A stretch of 64,000 bases of DNA. Source: Lingula anatina. Its lineage: Eukaryota; Brachiopoda; Lingulata; Lingulida; Lingulidae. The notes below the pieces were generated by a model. The model saw only the letters and a program-made list of their open reading frames with translations, searched no databases and was not told the DNA's origin. How positions within the stretch are numbered: the stretch's first letter is position 1; the number at the start of each line of letters is the position of its first letter. The position numbers were made by a program, and so were the translations under genes. The DNA lies in assembly GCF_001039355.2 (NCBI RefSeq), contig NW_019775419.1, forward strand, positions 162,825 to 226,824, written 5' to 3'. Positions 13,401 through 25,984 of the stretch are shown here, piece after piece.

Positions 13401-15533
13401 TTCAATTTAAAGAAAGAAGAGGAATATTTTCATACTTAATGGCAATATCTGCCTTTCTGATTTGTTCAATTCTTTGAAGAGCATCGGCTTTCCAATTTCT
13501 GCCAAGTTCTGGAATCAGTTTCAAAGACGCGCTGTCGACGAGAAAAGACACCGATGGATCGGAGCCCTGCAGGTAAATCTGGTTACTTCTGATGTCTGAA
13601 TAGCAAGCATAGAAAAAAGTTAGTTTTTCCCTTAAAAAGATTCTTTATTATTATTTTTTCTTATGAAGATACTGGTGCTGAATACAGAGAATACAGCCAG
13701 ACTGGCTGTTTGCAGTATTAATCATGAAAAGTTAATGAGACGTTCTGATATAGACATGCACACAGTATAACTCGGATTACAAGTAAACAGCGATTAAGGT
13801 GAAATTGCAAGTGTTATCCAATTTGAATTAGCATAAAAGTATAAGATAAGATACGTTAGCAGTCGTATACAGTGTAGAAAAGCATGGGGCCCTGCTGGTA
13901 AACGCCCCCTTTAAGTTGGATCATTGCCAAAGGACTCTGAGACGAGACAATAAAGTTGTCTTCAATTGTTTTAACTGGATGCATTTGAATATACTTTGGA
14001 GAAGAACATGACACGAGTGTGAGAGAAAGGTTCTCAATGTACAATCTTTTCTTGAGAGGGAGAGAGAGAGAGGCTGACCTTTATTACCAGGAACCCTGAA
14101 TGATCCACCAACTTCTCTCCAAGAATCTGCTGTTCTCATGTAGGGACTGATGCCAATCAAAGCATATTGATCTTTACCTAAATATTTCAAATTCAAACTT
14201 TCTGAGATAAGATATAACTATGCTTGACCAGACAATGCCAATATCAAATTCTAATTCAAGCCAATAAAACGGGCGGATGGAGGCCGTCTACTGGGTCTTC
14301 CGGAAGACAGTCAGAATTTTTCAAGTTTACATTGACGGGCATCTAATTTTTTCTATCGGAAGACAAAGACAGGGATATTTTGGAAAACTGTCTGAAATAT
14401 ATCTGGATCCGCCCCTGTAAAAGATGAAATATGCAGAAATATTGATAACCTCTTGCAAACGAAAAACATTTATATTGGATGGGATGTGCTACCGAGGACA
14501 TTTCTGTAAATCTATCAATTTTGTTACTTTAAGCCATTAAAGGCCACTACATCTCCCTGTCACAGCTACCAAACCGTTTCTCTATATGTGATATTACCAT
14601 CGGTGAAGACAGTGTGTCTTATCGCCTCCAATCTGGTGTGGAGAACCCCCGCCTCATTGTTCAATAACTTGACGTAGGCTTTGAACTCGTAAAAGGCGCC
14701 CTTGTTGAGTGACACCGTTTGGGCGGGGCCGGACCAGTAAGCTCGTCTTTATGAGATCACCAAAAATAAATTGAGAATTATTACAATATTATTTTTAAAA
14801 TCCATAATTGTTTACTCGTTTTTTTTTTCTTACAAAAAAAGTGGTTCCAAGTATTGAAAATATATACTGCCAAAGACCATAACGCAACGATTCTTGCATT
14901 TTTCTGCTTTTCTGGAAGTGTTTCAATAATAACCATTAAGTATATATAGGAAACCACAGCTAAACCATCGACATCTAAGTCTCAGTTAAAGAACCCCTGC
15001 CTTTGATGTCTGTTATATCCAATCAGTGGTGCTAAATTCATCCAAACAAAAACAAACGAAAGAAGAAAACAGTCGTATACCTGTTTGTCACTTTGCCACT
15101 AAATAGCCCAGTGTGACTATCACTGGACCGCCCCAAGGTGCATCCCCTTGAGGATTCATGTTGATTCACCGTATAGATCTTGGTAATAATAGAAGTATAA
15201 ATATTTTGATGCATCTAGAAAGATCTACATAATAGTTGTTGAATACAGTCCGAGCTTTCGGCCCCTGGGCCTTCTTCGGGGAATAACTATAATAACTATA
15301 ATATTCCCCGAAGAAGGCCCAGGGGCCGAAAGCTCGGACTGTATTCAACAACTATTATGTAGATCTTTCTAGATGCATCAAAATATTTATACTTCTATTA
15401 AGGTGCATCCCCGACACGACCAACTGCCTTGGAAGTTACCGTTTTCAAACCCAGTATTCTGCAAAAGTTCTTGGCCCGACAGCAGTGGGGTGACGACAGC
15501 TGTCACCCATAGAAACACGAAGAGGTTTTCCAT
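7409..15533 (-). CDS. Secreted GH10 glycosidase with CBM4/9 and PCSK9-like Cys-rich tail, paralogue 1; first coding exon interrupted by an insertion
   Basis: Exons from the start: 15533-15081 (containing the insertion), 14746-14598, 14177-14079, 13595-13436, 12866-12821, 12557-12399, 11977-11922, 11606-11469, 11097-10920, 10544-10437, 10256-10032, 9875-9773, 9398-9124, 8710-8482, 8392-8297, 7978-7802, 7509-7409. Without the insertion they total 2487 nt (828 residues). Order: signal peptide (about 1-20), CBM4/9-like module (RAYWSGPAQTVSLNKGAFYE), GH10 domain with acid/base Glu341 in HWDVNNE and nucleophile Glu444 in IWVTELDIE, small beta domain (FKGDYTITLKYNG), Ser/Thr-rich linker, then Cys-rich repeats (MTGCSS, VCRAHNGYG, AIARCC, YAHAACC, AVATCC) like the PCSK9 C-terminal domain. 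GH10 enzymes cleave beta-1,4-xylan or related glucans; substrate here is inferred. Reading straight through, translation stops at codon 49 inside the insertion (TAA at 15387-15389), so this allele is probably null unless the insert is spliced out. Exon count matches paralogue 2, with near-identical phases. Confidence 0.88.
9519..9626. repeat. Short fold-back element in a GH10 intron
   Basis: The ends gggctctgtaactcgaaagc and gctttcgacttacggagccc are inverted copies. An inner perfect hairpin, with arms taactcgaaagc and gctttcgagtta, lies at about 9527-9567. This is MITE-like in form, and no transposase is visible. Confidence 0.6.
13193..13314. repeat. MITE-like inverted repeat in a GH10 intron
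   Basis: The left end ctctgccagggcc and right end ggctctggcagag are inverted copies. Similarity continues inward for about 27 bp with a few mismatches. The enclosed DNA is non-coding. Confidence 0.6.
14271..14416. repeat. MITE-like dispersed repeat in a GH10 intron
   Basis: It begins gggcggatgg and ends tctggatccgcccc, which are imperfect inverted termini. The internal block tttacattgacgggcatcta is found again, with one mismatch, near 57549-57568, and the inner motif cagacagtcagaa near 58084. This supports a mobile or dispersed family in this genome. Confidence 0.55.
15135..15412. mobile_element. 252-bp palindromic insertion with 13-bp target-site duplication in the first GH10 coding exon
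   Basis: The direct repeat aaggtgcatcccc occurs at 15135-15147 and 15400-15412. Between them lies an insert (15148-15399) made of a roughly 40-bp leader and a near-perfect palindrome (15188-15399) with arms of about 100 bp and a short loop. Removing the insert and one repeat restores a 188-nt exon, exactly the length of the paralogue's exon, and an open frame across the join. The arms carry a CCGAAGA ... GAAA motif resembling a hammerhead ribozyme core (15308-15331). A variable-length target duplication and inverted arms would suit a Penelope-like retroelement end, but this is inference. Confidence 0.85.
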
Positions 15534-17055
15534 ACCTGTATATAATATTTTAAAATGAACTATAACTGTATCCCTACCACTGTATTAGGAGAAATGTCAA
15601 GGTTGGCTGTAAGGGATTTTGACACTGTCCATGATCGCATCCTAAGTAAAATGCTATTGCAAACACGATGTCTCCCAAACGTTCACGTTATCACACTTTA
15701 GTAAACAAACTCAGCGTGAATATATAGAACTCAATCTTACGTGTATACTATAGCTGTAAGAAATATCCCTTATAAAACCTATTCACCCCAACTTTAGCGT
15801 CTTTTCTATTGTTAGATCAGTGGCTTTCTTAAAATATTTTTCTTAGAAACTAACTACATACTTATTGTGAAGCTTTGTCGGACACTCGAAATTATAAGCC
15901 CGAATTGCACCAAAATAAAGAAACCATATCTACAATTCAAGCAGGTCGCAAATTATGTTTGATGTACATATTTAAATAAAATCAAGTAAAAATTTATTTA
16001 CTTCAAAAAATACAATTTATACTAACCTGATCAGGTGTGAAATGTAGTATACCCTGCCCTGCAATCCCGCTGCTTAAATAACGTACTTGTGTCTTCTATC
16101 TGTAACTATTTAGACGGCGAATATGTCCACAAAGTGTTATTTACATAGACGATCAAACACGGACTGGTTGAAGTTTACATAAAAAGAGGATTACATGTAT
16201 TAGGCCATTGCTGGTTATTTCCGTGTCTGTGCGCGACTGCTAGCACGAAAACTCATTTACCGGTAGTATTCTTCTTTTGCTTTGGGCCATACGCCCATCG
16301 GCTCAATAGATGTACAACAAAAGGCAACAGTATAAAAAAAAACTAAAGGTAAAAGAAAAAATAGAAAAACAGGAGACCTGAATGCATCACTCCTTAAAAG
16401 AGTAAGTAGATTTTCAACATAACGTGTCAGGAAGGGGTGATACGGATCACAAGTGCTTTATGCAGAAAGTTGGTTAAATTGCTAAGTATTTTTTTAATTT
16501 GGGGAGTTTTAAAAGAAAGCTTTACGAGTTTGAACGTGTTTGAATTAAAGAAATCGTGTTATGTATATATATATATATATTATAGCACAGGGAACTGTAA
16601 AGAGGGCACTCAAAAATAGCGTTTGTCGTCTGTTGAGACTAAATCTCTGCAACCGATACGAAGAGTGTGATTAGTTAAAGAGATAACAACTGTTTTTAAT
16701 ATGATGGAGGCTTCTTTCGAGGGTCTAACAACATGGTATATTAACCTCGAAATCAATGATTATCTACTGCCATAATATCAGTTTAGTTGACCATGAATGA
16801 AAGAGTCCCGTTATTTTACAGTGTCTTCTTATACATGTTTTTCACATATCTTTGAACAGAAATTGCATATTGAACGACAGAAATACAGGGATAAGGCAGA
16901 CAAGATAGAGGAGCTTTGTTTATTATATTTAACCAGATACCCCGTATTTTATCTTATTTATTTATTTTATTTGTTTTATTCGAAATCATGATAATAAATG
17001 GATCATTTCAAATAGTAGTAATGGCAATGAAAGTTGCCAGGCGATTTTTCTTTCC
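15534..17055. other. Spacer between the two GH10 paralogues
   Basis: No coding exon found. The ATG of paralogue 1 sits 2 nt inside a minus-strand acceptor, so a non-coding 5' exon probably lies upstream. A candidate minus-strand donor (gttagt) sits at about 16021-16026. The spacer holds an AT dinucleotide run near 16566-16580 and TTTATT runs near 16955-16975 that could supply poly(A) signals for paralogue 2. Confidence 0.4.
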
Positions 17056-20000
17056 CTATAGGCGGCAGCACGTGATGACAGCGATGACACCTTGGTTTGG
17101 TGAATCCCGCTTCCTGCCATTAACGGCAATGCAGTAAGGGTTAGCTGAAAGATTCAAAACCACGGTAAAATTAATTAAATGTACAGCTTCAAGGTCGACT
17201 CAAATCAAATCAAAATCAAATAATCATTTTTCTTTTTCTCATTTTTCTCAATCAAAGGATATTTAAGGCAAATATAAACACAGCAGAAAAAGCGCTGATC
17301 CGACCAATGTCTTTCTACTCCCTCTCAACGTAAAACATGGTTAACTTAATTTGTCTTAAACTTTGAAAGAATTTAATCAATAAGTATGCATTTACATATA
17401 TAGGCACCGGCGATTCCTCCGAACTCATTGTAGGCATTGCACCCTGTAGCAGCATAGCCGTTGTCACACGCTACAGCGGTTTTGTTTCCGACAAAACTAT
17501 CACTTCGAACTGAAGATTTGGAGACACAGTGGAGTCCGCTGGCCTTGCAGCACGCGGCGTGGGAATACACCCCTGAAAAAATGTAATCGATAATTGAGGC
17601 GGTCATGGCATATTGACATGAAAACATCTTACATGTAGCCAATTTTCCTAGACTTACATGTACAGGTACCAACTGTCACGCCTTTGAGTTTGCAAATATA
17701 TACACATTTATTTGGTTCATGTTTTTTTACAGGGATTAGTTTTTCTTGGATTTTATTTGCCATAAAAACGCGACCCAAACACACACACACACACACACAC
17801 ACACCACGCTGCTCTGAGTAGGCCTACTTACCGTATTTTGGGTTTTTAAGGTCATCGTTCTCAGCTACACAAGAACGAGAGTCTACTTTGGATAAAACAC
17901 CAGCAGAAGACGAAAAAGCAGAGCGACTTGCACACCCTGGAATAGCGATTTCCATACTTTTTTTATACTATAAATTTTGCTTCGTAATTTATTTAATGCC
18001 TGTTTTTTTATAGCGGTGAATTATGTAACATTACGTTTTTTACAATATTATCACTACAGATATCATTCAAAAGACACCATACATCGGCTATGCTGTTAAA
18101 CTAACTGTGTTAGCATTCATTATCATACAAGTACTACGTATTATTGGTATTGTCAATAAGGAATGACAGAGTTTTTGCCCTTTACATGCACTTTCAACAA
18201 TGCTTACCAGTTGGTAAATATCCAGTCGGACAAACGGCAGCGGTCTGTTCTCCATCACCATTTTTAGAAACACGTGAACTTAAATAAGTGCACTGTAGAT
18301 CAGAAGGGCCCTTACAACATTGGGCAATGGCTTGAACAGGGGCTGTGGAACCGAATCCATTTATAGCTTGACATACTCGCTGTTTGATTCCTGTATCCCA
18401 TGAAAACTTCTCCCCGTCTTTCGTTTCTTGGTCATTCTAGAATGAAAACGTCAAATTGTGATTTATCATCATAAACATCTGTCGTACCAAAACTATCCGC
18501 CTGTGATACTTTCATCTCAGTTTTCCATGAATTGGTTTTTGTAAATTTTATTTTCATAATATACGTCAGATTATTCAAATTAACCCCAACAGGACTTAAA
18601 ATATATGGCAACTGCAAAAGAACCCTTTAACTACCCACTCCCCTTGAATCCGTTACATTTTTAAATCATACTGACCACCGATTTGGAAGAGCAGCCTGTC
18701 ATGATCTCGCCATCCTTACAGCTAGCAGTGACCCGCTTGTCGTCGCCAATTTCTGAGTATTTCGACCATCTGGTCACACAAGTCAGTACGGCGGACGCCG
18801 TGGTTTTGGTTCCAATTTGAAGGTTAACGGTTGCCCCACTCTGCCCCAGTGTTATTTTCTTCTGGGCGACTGATGACCCGTTGTATTTTACTGTGATGGT
18901 GTAGTCACCCTTAAAACCTACAAATATTGTAAAACATGGTGTGAAGTTCCATTTTAGATTACCTTTGCAATTGGATTTTTTTTTTCTCTTCCTGACTGGC
19001 TATTAAGTATCAATCACGCCCTAATATAATTGTTATAATGTGCATTAAGTCAGACTTCCATACACCGGTACTTGCAGATGATAAAGCAATACTATTGTTC
19101 CTACTGAACAGTGGATAGCTCTAAATTATCAAAAGCATTATTTATGTTAAACATGCTAAACATTTTGAAATGTCATTTAAGCTTTACCTCTCAACCTCAG
19201 GGTGCTCGACCTCGAAATTGGTTGGAGAACCTGGTTGGTTTTCCATGTTTTTGTCATCAACTGCTTCACTCTTTCTCCTGCTGCATTCAGCTGGAAAATA
19301 AAAATGTTATGTTTTGTTTATTTTTCCGATTCTTGTTAAATAATTTTGTTGTTCACTGACGTTTATCTATTCAAAATACACAGTTCTACATCTACATATC
19401 AGTTTGAAAGCTGTAGCAACGAGAAGTTATTAATGTATACAGTTACACTTGGTGAATAGGAACCGCCTCTTTTCTTGTCTAAAAAACTGATACTCTTGGG
19501 TCGGGTTTTACGAAAGAGCTGAAGCCGACAGTTAGTGTTGAAGTTCTTTCATTTCAAGGAACTACTACACATTTAACCAATTTAATCAAAATAGATGAAA
19601 ATAGCTAAGACCAACTGTTGTGTAAGATGTTTCGTGCACATTTACAACTAACCTTAAATTTGTCCCCTAGTCCATCTGCCAAATTAGCACCAGCTTTAGC
19701 ATTTTTACCTCCATTGTCGTGCCATGACCACAAGATAATACCCTCGACCCCGGGGTAACTAAACAGATAGGTCATCACATCTTCATAGTAATCCGCCCTC
19801 TTTGCAACGTCGCTTGCCTCTATGTCTAATTCTGTTATCCATATGGGTAGACCGGTAAGGGCAAGTTTATCAAGATTTTGCTAGAGAGTAGAAATGCAGC
19901 ATAGTGTATCATTTTTGTTGTTATATTTTTTCAAATAAACAAGCACGGAATTTGGTATTCATTCACTTAAGTTACCTGAGTTGAAATGTGCCACAATGAA

Positions 20001-20440
20001 TATTCAATTAATTCCAATTAAACTATAAAATTATACACGTTAAACAAAGGAAAGGTTGCACTCAACTGAAAATATGCTGTGTGTCATGAAACAATCTTTA
20101 AATTCACCACAATATATCTTACCTGTATTTTGAGAATATCTGGAGGACCAACTTTCAGATGTCCCTGCACTCCAATGCCGGAGAGCGGGAGACCTTTGGC
20201 TTGATATTCCTTTATCATGTCCACATATGCCTGGATAAGTAATTAAATTGCCAACTTAATCGGCACAAACGTTTGATATATAAGTCTTTTTTCGTTTGAC
20301 CCCCTAAAAATACACTTTCACGTTTTTTAACATTTGAAAACGCATACAAGGCTTATGCAGAATATCGACTGAAAACACTTTTTGTATAGTTCACTGTAGA
20401 TTTCAACTGGAACAATTTGTCAGCATTTCTCTCTCTCTCC

Positions 20441-20498
<58 letters not shown>

Positions 20499-23400
20499 AC
20501 ACAACAAATACACAAGCACACAAAGTCAAACAATACACTTACGTTTGTTATTGAACCGTCATTGATGACCCTGTACTCATTGTGGAACAGCTTCACGTTG
20601 GGGTCTAAGGCGTGGATTTGTTGAAACATCTTCTCTGTAATGTACCTGTCCCCAGTCTTCTGTTCAAACCAGTCTCCATGGCCAGCGATGATTTCATTGT
20701 TTACGTCCCAGTGGGATAAACTAATATGTGGCGAAGAAGGTATACTTTTATTTCGGAAAAAGAACCAACACTCCGAAAACTGCCACCCACGTTTGAGTTA
20801 TTTACTGATAGGAAAGTGCCTAGTGTATTGTACTGCACGTTAAACCGTAAATCTTTTTTTTTTTTTTTGTTTTTTTTTACAAATCATCCCACGTCCTGTC
20901 GACAAGCACTTAAAATGTATTAAAGACACTATGATTTTCCTTTCGTGCCCTCAACCACACCAAACACAATTAAACATGAAAATTATGTACATCTATCGCA
21001 TTTTTCATTGATCACAACACTTACTTTCCTTTAAATGTGTTGATAACACCCTTGATTCTCGTATCAAGCGCCCCCTTGATTTCTTCTTTTGATAACGTCT
21101 TTACCCACGTGGGAATAAATTGCTCCACACCCCAGACAACGTTATGTCCTCTGATCTTTTTGCTGTTATAAAAAATAATAATGTGTACATTATTGAATGA
21201 AGTTAACTGGGCTTTAGGAATACACTCTTGTCTCAACATCGGATGCAAGCTAGAAAACTGTTAAATGGGTTTTTAAAGACTGGGTTTTATAAAATCTAAA
21301 TTTTTTAAAAACGCAGTTAAATATCTGTTAAAAGGAATGAGTCTTTTTTCATTCAAAATACATATTGGAATATCTTAAAATGCCCACTCACCCAAGGGAC
21401 AACAGTTCTTCGATGGCAAGTTTTGGTCTCTCAGAGTTAATTGGATACTAGAATCAACGTATATAATTGCGTGAGAAATTAAAATACAATTTCAATCATT
21501 GAAATATTCGAGNGACGCAGTTAAACATCTGTCATTGTTAAAAGGAATGAAAGTCCTTTTTCATTCACAATACATATTGGAATTTCTTAAAATGCCCACT
21601 CACCCAAGGGACAACAGTTCTTCGATGGCAAGTTTTGGTCTCTCAGAGTTAATTGGATACTAGAATCAACGTATATAATTGCGTGAGAATGTAATACAAT
21701 TTCAATCATTGAAATATTCGAGGATGTATCTTATAAGTACTTGGATTTTTATTTTTTATTTTATTTTATTATTATTATTATTATTATTTTATTTTTTTTT
21801 TTTTTTTGAGAATTAAGGATGTACGAAGTATGTCCCTCGCTAGTATTTAAACAAATGTATCAACAGCACAACACATGAATATGCTTTCTCTCTCTCTCTC
21901 TCTCTCTCTTTCTTACTTGGTTCCTCTGCATCATCCTCCATTTTAATGCATTAGCTATTGTAGTCCATTCAAAGGTTTCTTCGACAAACTTGTGAAATTT
22001 CCTTTCGCTTGCAGCAACAATGGCGTCCGCACGGACAGTGCCCCCCATTGCAAACTCACTTCTGATTTGCGTTACCTGAAAGGCATTCAAATTTTAATTT
22101 TTTTGGTTCTCTGTGATTATACTACTGTGTGTAATTTGAACAGTGTATATCCTAAGCGCAGCGTTTATGCAACTGGTGTAAGAAATCTAAACTGCAATGT
22201 TTTATTTTAATCATAATTAATATCTGAACAACGAACTTACCTCCACTTCTATGTCATTCAGGACATACTCATCCCCCACAGATAAACTACACAAAGAAAA
22301 AAAATAGATTTATAAATTGTGCAGTGGGTCTTTCAGTGAAATACATAAAAAAGATATTCTTATAAAAGATTTACGTTTTCAAAGTTAACATTTTATTATT
22401 TATAAAGTTGATAGTTAACGCTTGTCGATGGCCTTCTGGTAATTAACACTCCGTATGAAAATGAAAGCAAAAAATCAAACTTCATTTGTACTCGATAGAT
22501 AAATCTGCCTTCCGGATTTGTTCAATTCTTTGAAGTGCATTGATTTTCCAGTTGCCAGTCAGTTCTGGGATCTGTTTCAGAGAAGCGCTGTCAAGGAGAA
22601 AAGACACTGACGGATCCGGATCCGAAAATGTAATTTCAGCCAGTTTAAAATCTGAAAATATGACACCATTTGTATTGCTCGTTATAAATTCGTATTTGCC
22701 TATGAAAAGATTTCGTGTCTCTAATCCTTGAACCTGCTTTCGATTTCCATTAAAAATATAGGAACAATCTATTTCTACCTGTATGTATCTGAAGGTGCAC
22801 AAATGCACAATATATAAGGAATGGAAAGTGTATTTGCCAACAAAAGAATTACACATTAACTCCATATACTCGAATACTTCAACACTTGTCGCACGTTTCA
22901 TTGTTTTTATTACTTCTCTGGCAAGTGTGTACTAGTGTGTTTATCCATCTTTCAGGGTTTTTTTTATTTCTTTGAAACTCCATTTTTCATTCACTTATTG
23001 GTGAAACTCATGTCGGACTGTACACATTTTCATATCAAGACATTTTATTTATTTAGTTTTCCATAATAATATTATAAACTGCCATCCTGCTTCGATTTTC
23101 CCTCTTTTCATTTTCGCTAAAACAGGTAGTACTAGAAAACAAGTTTTAGTGGTACGGGTCCTTTTGTAAACATACCTTTTTCAGGTGCTCTAAAAGACCC
23201 TCCAACTTCTTTCCAGCCATCTGTGGACCTCATATAAGAACCTACGGCCACTTTCTTCCATTCTTGCGTGCCTAAATGAAATAAAGCACCGCTGCTTTAA
23301 AATTAAACGTCTTTAAATATTTTGTCTCAAACAGATATATAATTACGAATTCTTATTCTTAAGTGTTGGAAACTGACATAGTGACGTTTTTTATTTCACT

Positions 23401-24267
23401 CTAAAACAGATTATTACAAATCACATTAATTATTATTTTTATCCTCTAATCCCTTTTTCGTGTTCACAACAACACGTCTATCATGCCATGTCATGTCACT
23501 ACCACCCACGCCACCTACCGTCCGAATACCTCACGTGGAGAGTGGCTGATATCCTGGTGTGGACCTCGCCCGGCTTGTCGTTCAACAACTTCACATAGGA
23601 TGTTATCTCATAAAAAGCCCCCTTGGTAAGACTGATGGACTGAGTTGGCCCGGAGTAGTCGTGCCGCCTATGATGCATGTCACACAGCACTATTTTGTCT
23701 TCAACTATGGTTTATGTCTTTTTATTTTTATTTATTTAAAAATGCATAACTTTCATTCGGTTTATTCCTTTGTTAATCTGATTACAATATTCTTTAATTT
23801 GTTAACTTGTTATCAGAGGGGACTGTTAAAAAAAACATAAATGTAAAATATCCTGTAAATTAAGATAAGACTTCTATTCTTGACCAGGGTAATTTTAATT
23901 ACAAGGATGCTGATCATATAGCATTGCCTCCGATGTAGAAGCTTAGATGGGCTGTTCCATTTTAGGGGATTGAATACATCTAAGATAGGTCTGTGCTGAG
24001 CATTGTTACTGAAGTCACATAACTTAATTTTACCAAGACAAATCAAATAAAAGTTTCTTACGCCATTCCGTAGGCCTACCTTTGAGTAACTTTTCCACTG
24101 AACTTTCCAGTGTGTTTGATGGGAGATTGTTCCAATACACACTGTCGACATCGCCAATTATTGGCGAAATTATCACTTTCGATCCCGTTATTCTTGAACA
24201 CCTCTTGTCCACAGAGCGATCCAGCCAGCACAGCTACAGTCCATATAAACAGGAGGCGTGGATCCAT
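17056..24267 (-). CDS. Secreted GH10 glycosidase with CBM4/9 and PCSK9-like Cys-rich tail, paralogue 2
   Basis: Exons from the start: 24267-24080, 23667-23519, 23271-23176, 22651-22492, 22286-22241, 22075-21917, 21447-21392 (or its duplicate 21659-21604), 21162-21025, 20720-20543, 20230-20123, 19880-19653, 19290-19188, 18917-18676, 18436-18208, 17936-17832, 17572-17396, 17144-17056. They total 2451 nt, an open frame of 816 residues. Signal peptide MDPRLLFIWTVAVLAGSLCG; CBM4/9-like module about 22-165; GH10 about 180-520 with Glu340 in HWDVNNE and Glu443 in IWITELDIE, 103 residues apart as expected for the family; a small beta domain (FKGDYTITVKYNG); then about 230 Cys-rich residues with TGCSS, VCQAINGFG, AIAQCC, YSHAACC, VACDNGY and VITCC, matching the three-repeat layout of the PCSK9 C-terminal domain. 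No protease domain is present. A candidate non-coding 5' exon ends near 25002. It is 33 nt shorter than paralogue 1 in exon 13, lacking the Ser/Thr linker. Confidence 0.9.
17778..17804. repeat. (CA)n microsatellite
   Basis: Uninterrupted AC dinucleotide run in an intron of GH10 paralogue 2. Confidence 0.95.
20428..20497. repeat. Compound (CT)n(CA)n microsatellite
   Basis: A CT run passes directly into a CA run just downstream of GH10 paralogue 2 exon 9, in the intron before exon 10. Confidence 0.95.
21311..21722. repeat. Direct duplication of a ~205-bp unit containing one GH10 exon, joined by a single N
   Basis: Units 21311-21512 and 21514-21722 match over their whole length with small differences (short indels and a few substitutions). 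Each includes the same 56-nt exon with intact splice sites (21392-21447 and 21604-21659). The N at 21513 lies exactly between the units. Using both exons would add 56 nt and break the frame. An unmerged overlap or two haplotypes is more likely than a real exon duplication. Confidence 0.85.
21890..21911. repeat. (CT)n microsatellite next to a GH10 exon
   Basis: CT run ending a few bases from the minus-strand donor of the exon at 21917-22075. Confidence 0.9.
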
Positions 24268-25309
24268 GTTCTTATACAATTAAATAAAAAAAAAATCCCA
24301 TCATCTGTGTTCTTAGCTCAAATTTATAATGTTACTGAGTAGGTTCTTCTAACAACAGTTATTAATATGACTTTGAGAAGAAAGGAAATAGTTATTTAAA
24401 AAGGATACTATTCATTTTTCATATTAGATAATAACGCGTATAACAGTAACATTACACACACTCGTTACTTAAAGAAACGGAAAAGAGCTCAAGTGACAGA
24501 TAACTAAAACCATTTTCACTTAATTACAAATTTCCAACGCCTCACTTATTCCGATTTATTTTTCAAGACTTGTCATTTTAGTTACCCATAAAGATATGCT
24601 TCCTGGAATGAAGCCAGCTAATTTTTCAAAATTTTGAATCAATATTTTAAACACAGTGTATTATTACCAAAATATTTTAAATCTATAAATCAAATTTTAT
24701 TTTTAAATTTAATGTGTGATTGGCGAAAAATCCTCTAGAAAGATGAGTTTCCAGCGTCCTCTGAAATTTTAAACTTCTTGCAATATATACAGATTGTTCA
24801 CGAAATTCACGCATGCCTTATTCCTGTCAAACATGTTCTGGACTTTGAAGTACATGTTTCCAGTATAAGGGGTGGTCAAACATTTTCGCGGAAACCACAC
24901 AAAAATAAATCCCATCATACATTCCAAAATAACCTGCAGCATGATTTGTTATCAAATTAACAAAAGCTCACCTTTCTCCAATGCGTCCAACCCTACCTTA
25001 CCTGTTTGGTCTTAACATCAACCACCGTTAACCGCAGCATTTAATGTTGTCATTTTATCTCAGAGTCATTATCTAGACCGTCTGTTACATCAGTCATCGG
25101 CTAGGGAACGCACACGTCTGTCACGTTTTCTGTGTTTCTATATAAAAATAGCAAACAATTTGGTTACCAATGGCACGATGTATTTTTGGGTATTGCATGT
25201 AAAAACTGCTAAGAAAACACATATTTACATTGAAGTACCCATGTGGTATCTGCATGAGGCATTGCAATCAACTTTACTTGTCAACCAATGGAGGTCTAGA
25301 CCAGTAATA

Positions 25310-25493
25310 TCATAGGCCACATTCAAAATAGGGGACTAAATAGTCTGAGGGTCGAATGTGGCCGACCCACTTGAATACTTCCCCACGGGATATCTATTCA
25401 GTGTCTATTAGCGGATTAGACGACAAGCTTTGTAGTGGCTCGCCATATTTAATCCTAGGACTAGTTAGTCCTCTATTCTGAATGGGGTCATAG
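25310..25493. mobile_element. 172-bp MITE with TCATAG target duplication
   Basis: TCATAG occurs at 25310-25315 and 25488-25493. The enclosed element (25316-25487) has inverted ends: cattcaaaataggggactaa on the left against gttagtcctctattctgaat on the right, with about three mismatches. It has no coding capacity. Confidence 0.75.
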
Positions 25494-25984
25494 ACCCTAT
25501 CAGCTGCACGGCGAAGCGGACTTGTCGTCATATGCTGATGAATAAGAGCACAGCTGTTTCACTTCGCATATACTTACATGGAACATCTCAAAATGCCATC
25601 TAAATGCTTTGTTGTTCGTCCCACCAGACGAAAGTTTAAGAGTCCGAAAGTCCGCAGAAGAAACATTCTGCTGCGGTTATTCTTCAAACCAGGGGGGGGG
25701 CAGTTGAAATGAACCAATATTCTTCTACGCACTAATTTATTACTTCATCTTTCCTTTGAGTGTTCAAACAGATTACTACTTCCAATCTATGTCAACATCT
25801 GATAAATATAAAAAGCGTATTTCCATCTACTACTTTACTTCTTCACGAACGAATGGATAACCAGTGGCGGACTTAGGGGGGTCCTGACCACCCCCTTTGA
25901 TTTCTAAAAAAAAAATCACACCAATGGTCCCCATTTTGTTAGACCAAAGCATTTTCTGGTGCTACATGATTGTCATCGAGTTTG

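Noticed and set aside
21604-21659. A genuine extra GH10 exon
   Set aside because: It duplicates the 56-nt exon at 21392-21447, would shift the frame if used with it, and is separated from it by a single-N join.
7409-24267. That the Cys-rich tails mark PCSK9 genes
   Set aside because: No subtilisin/kexin protease exons are present; the exons upstream in the same frame encode GH10 and CBM modules.
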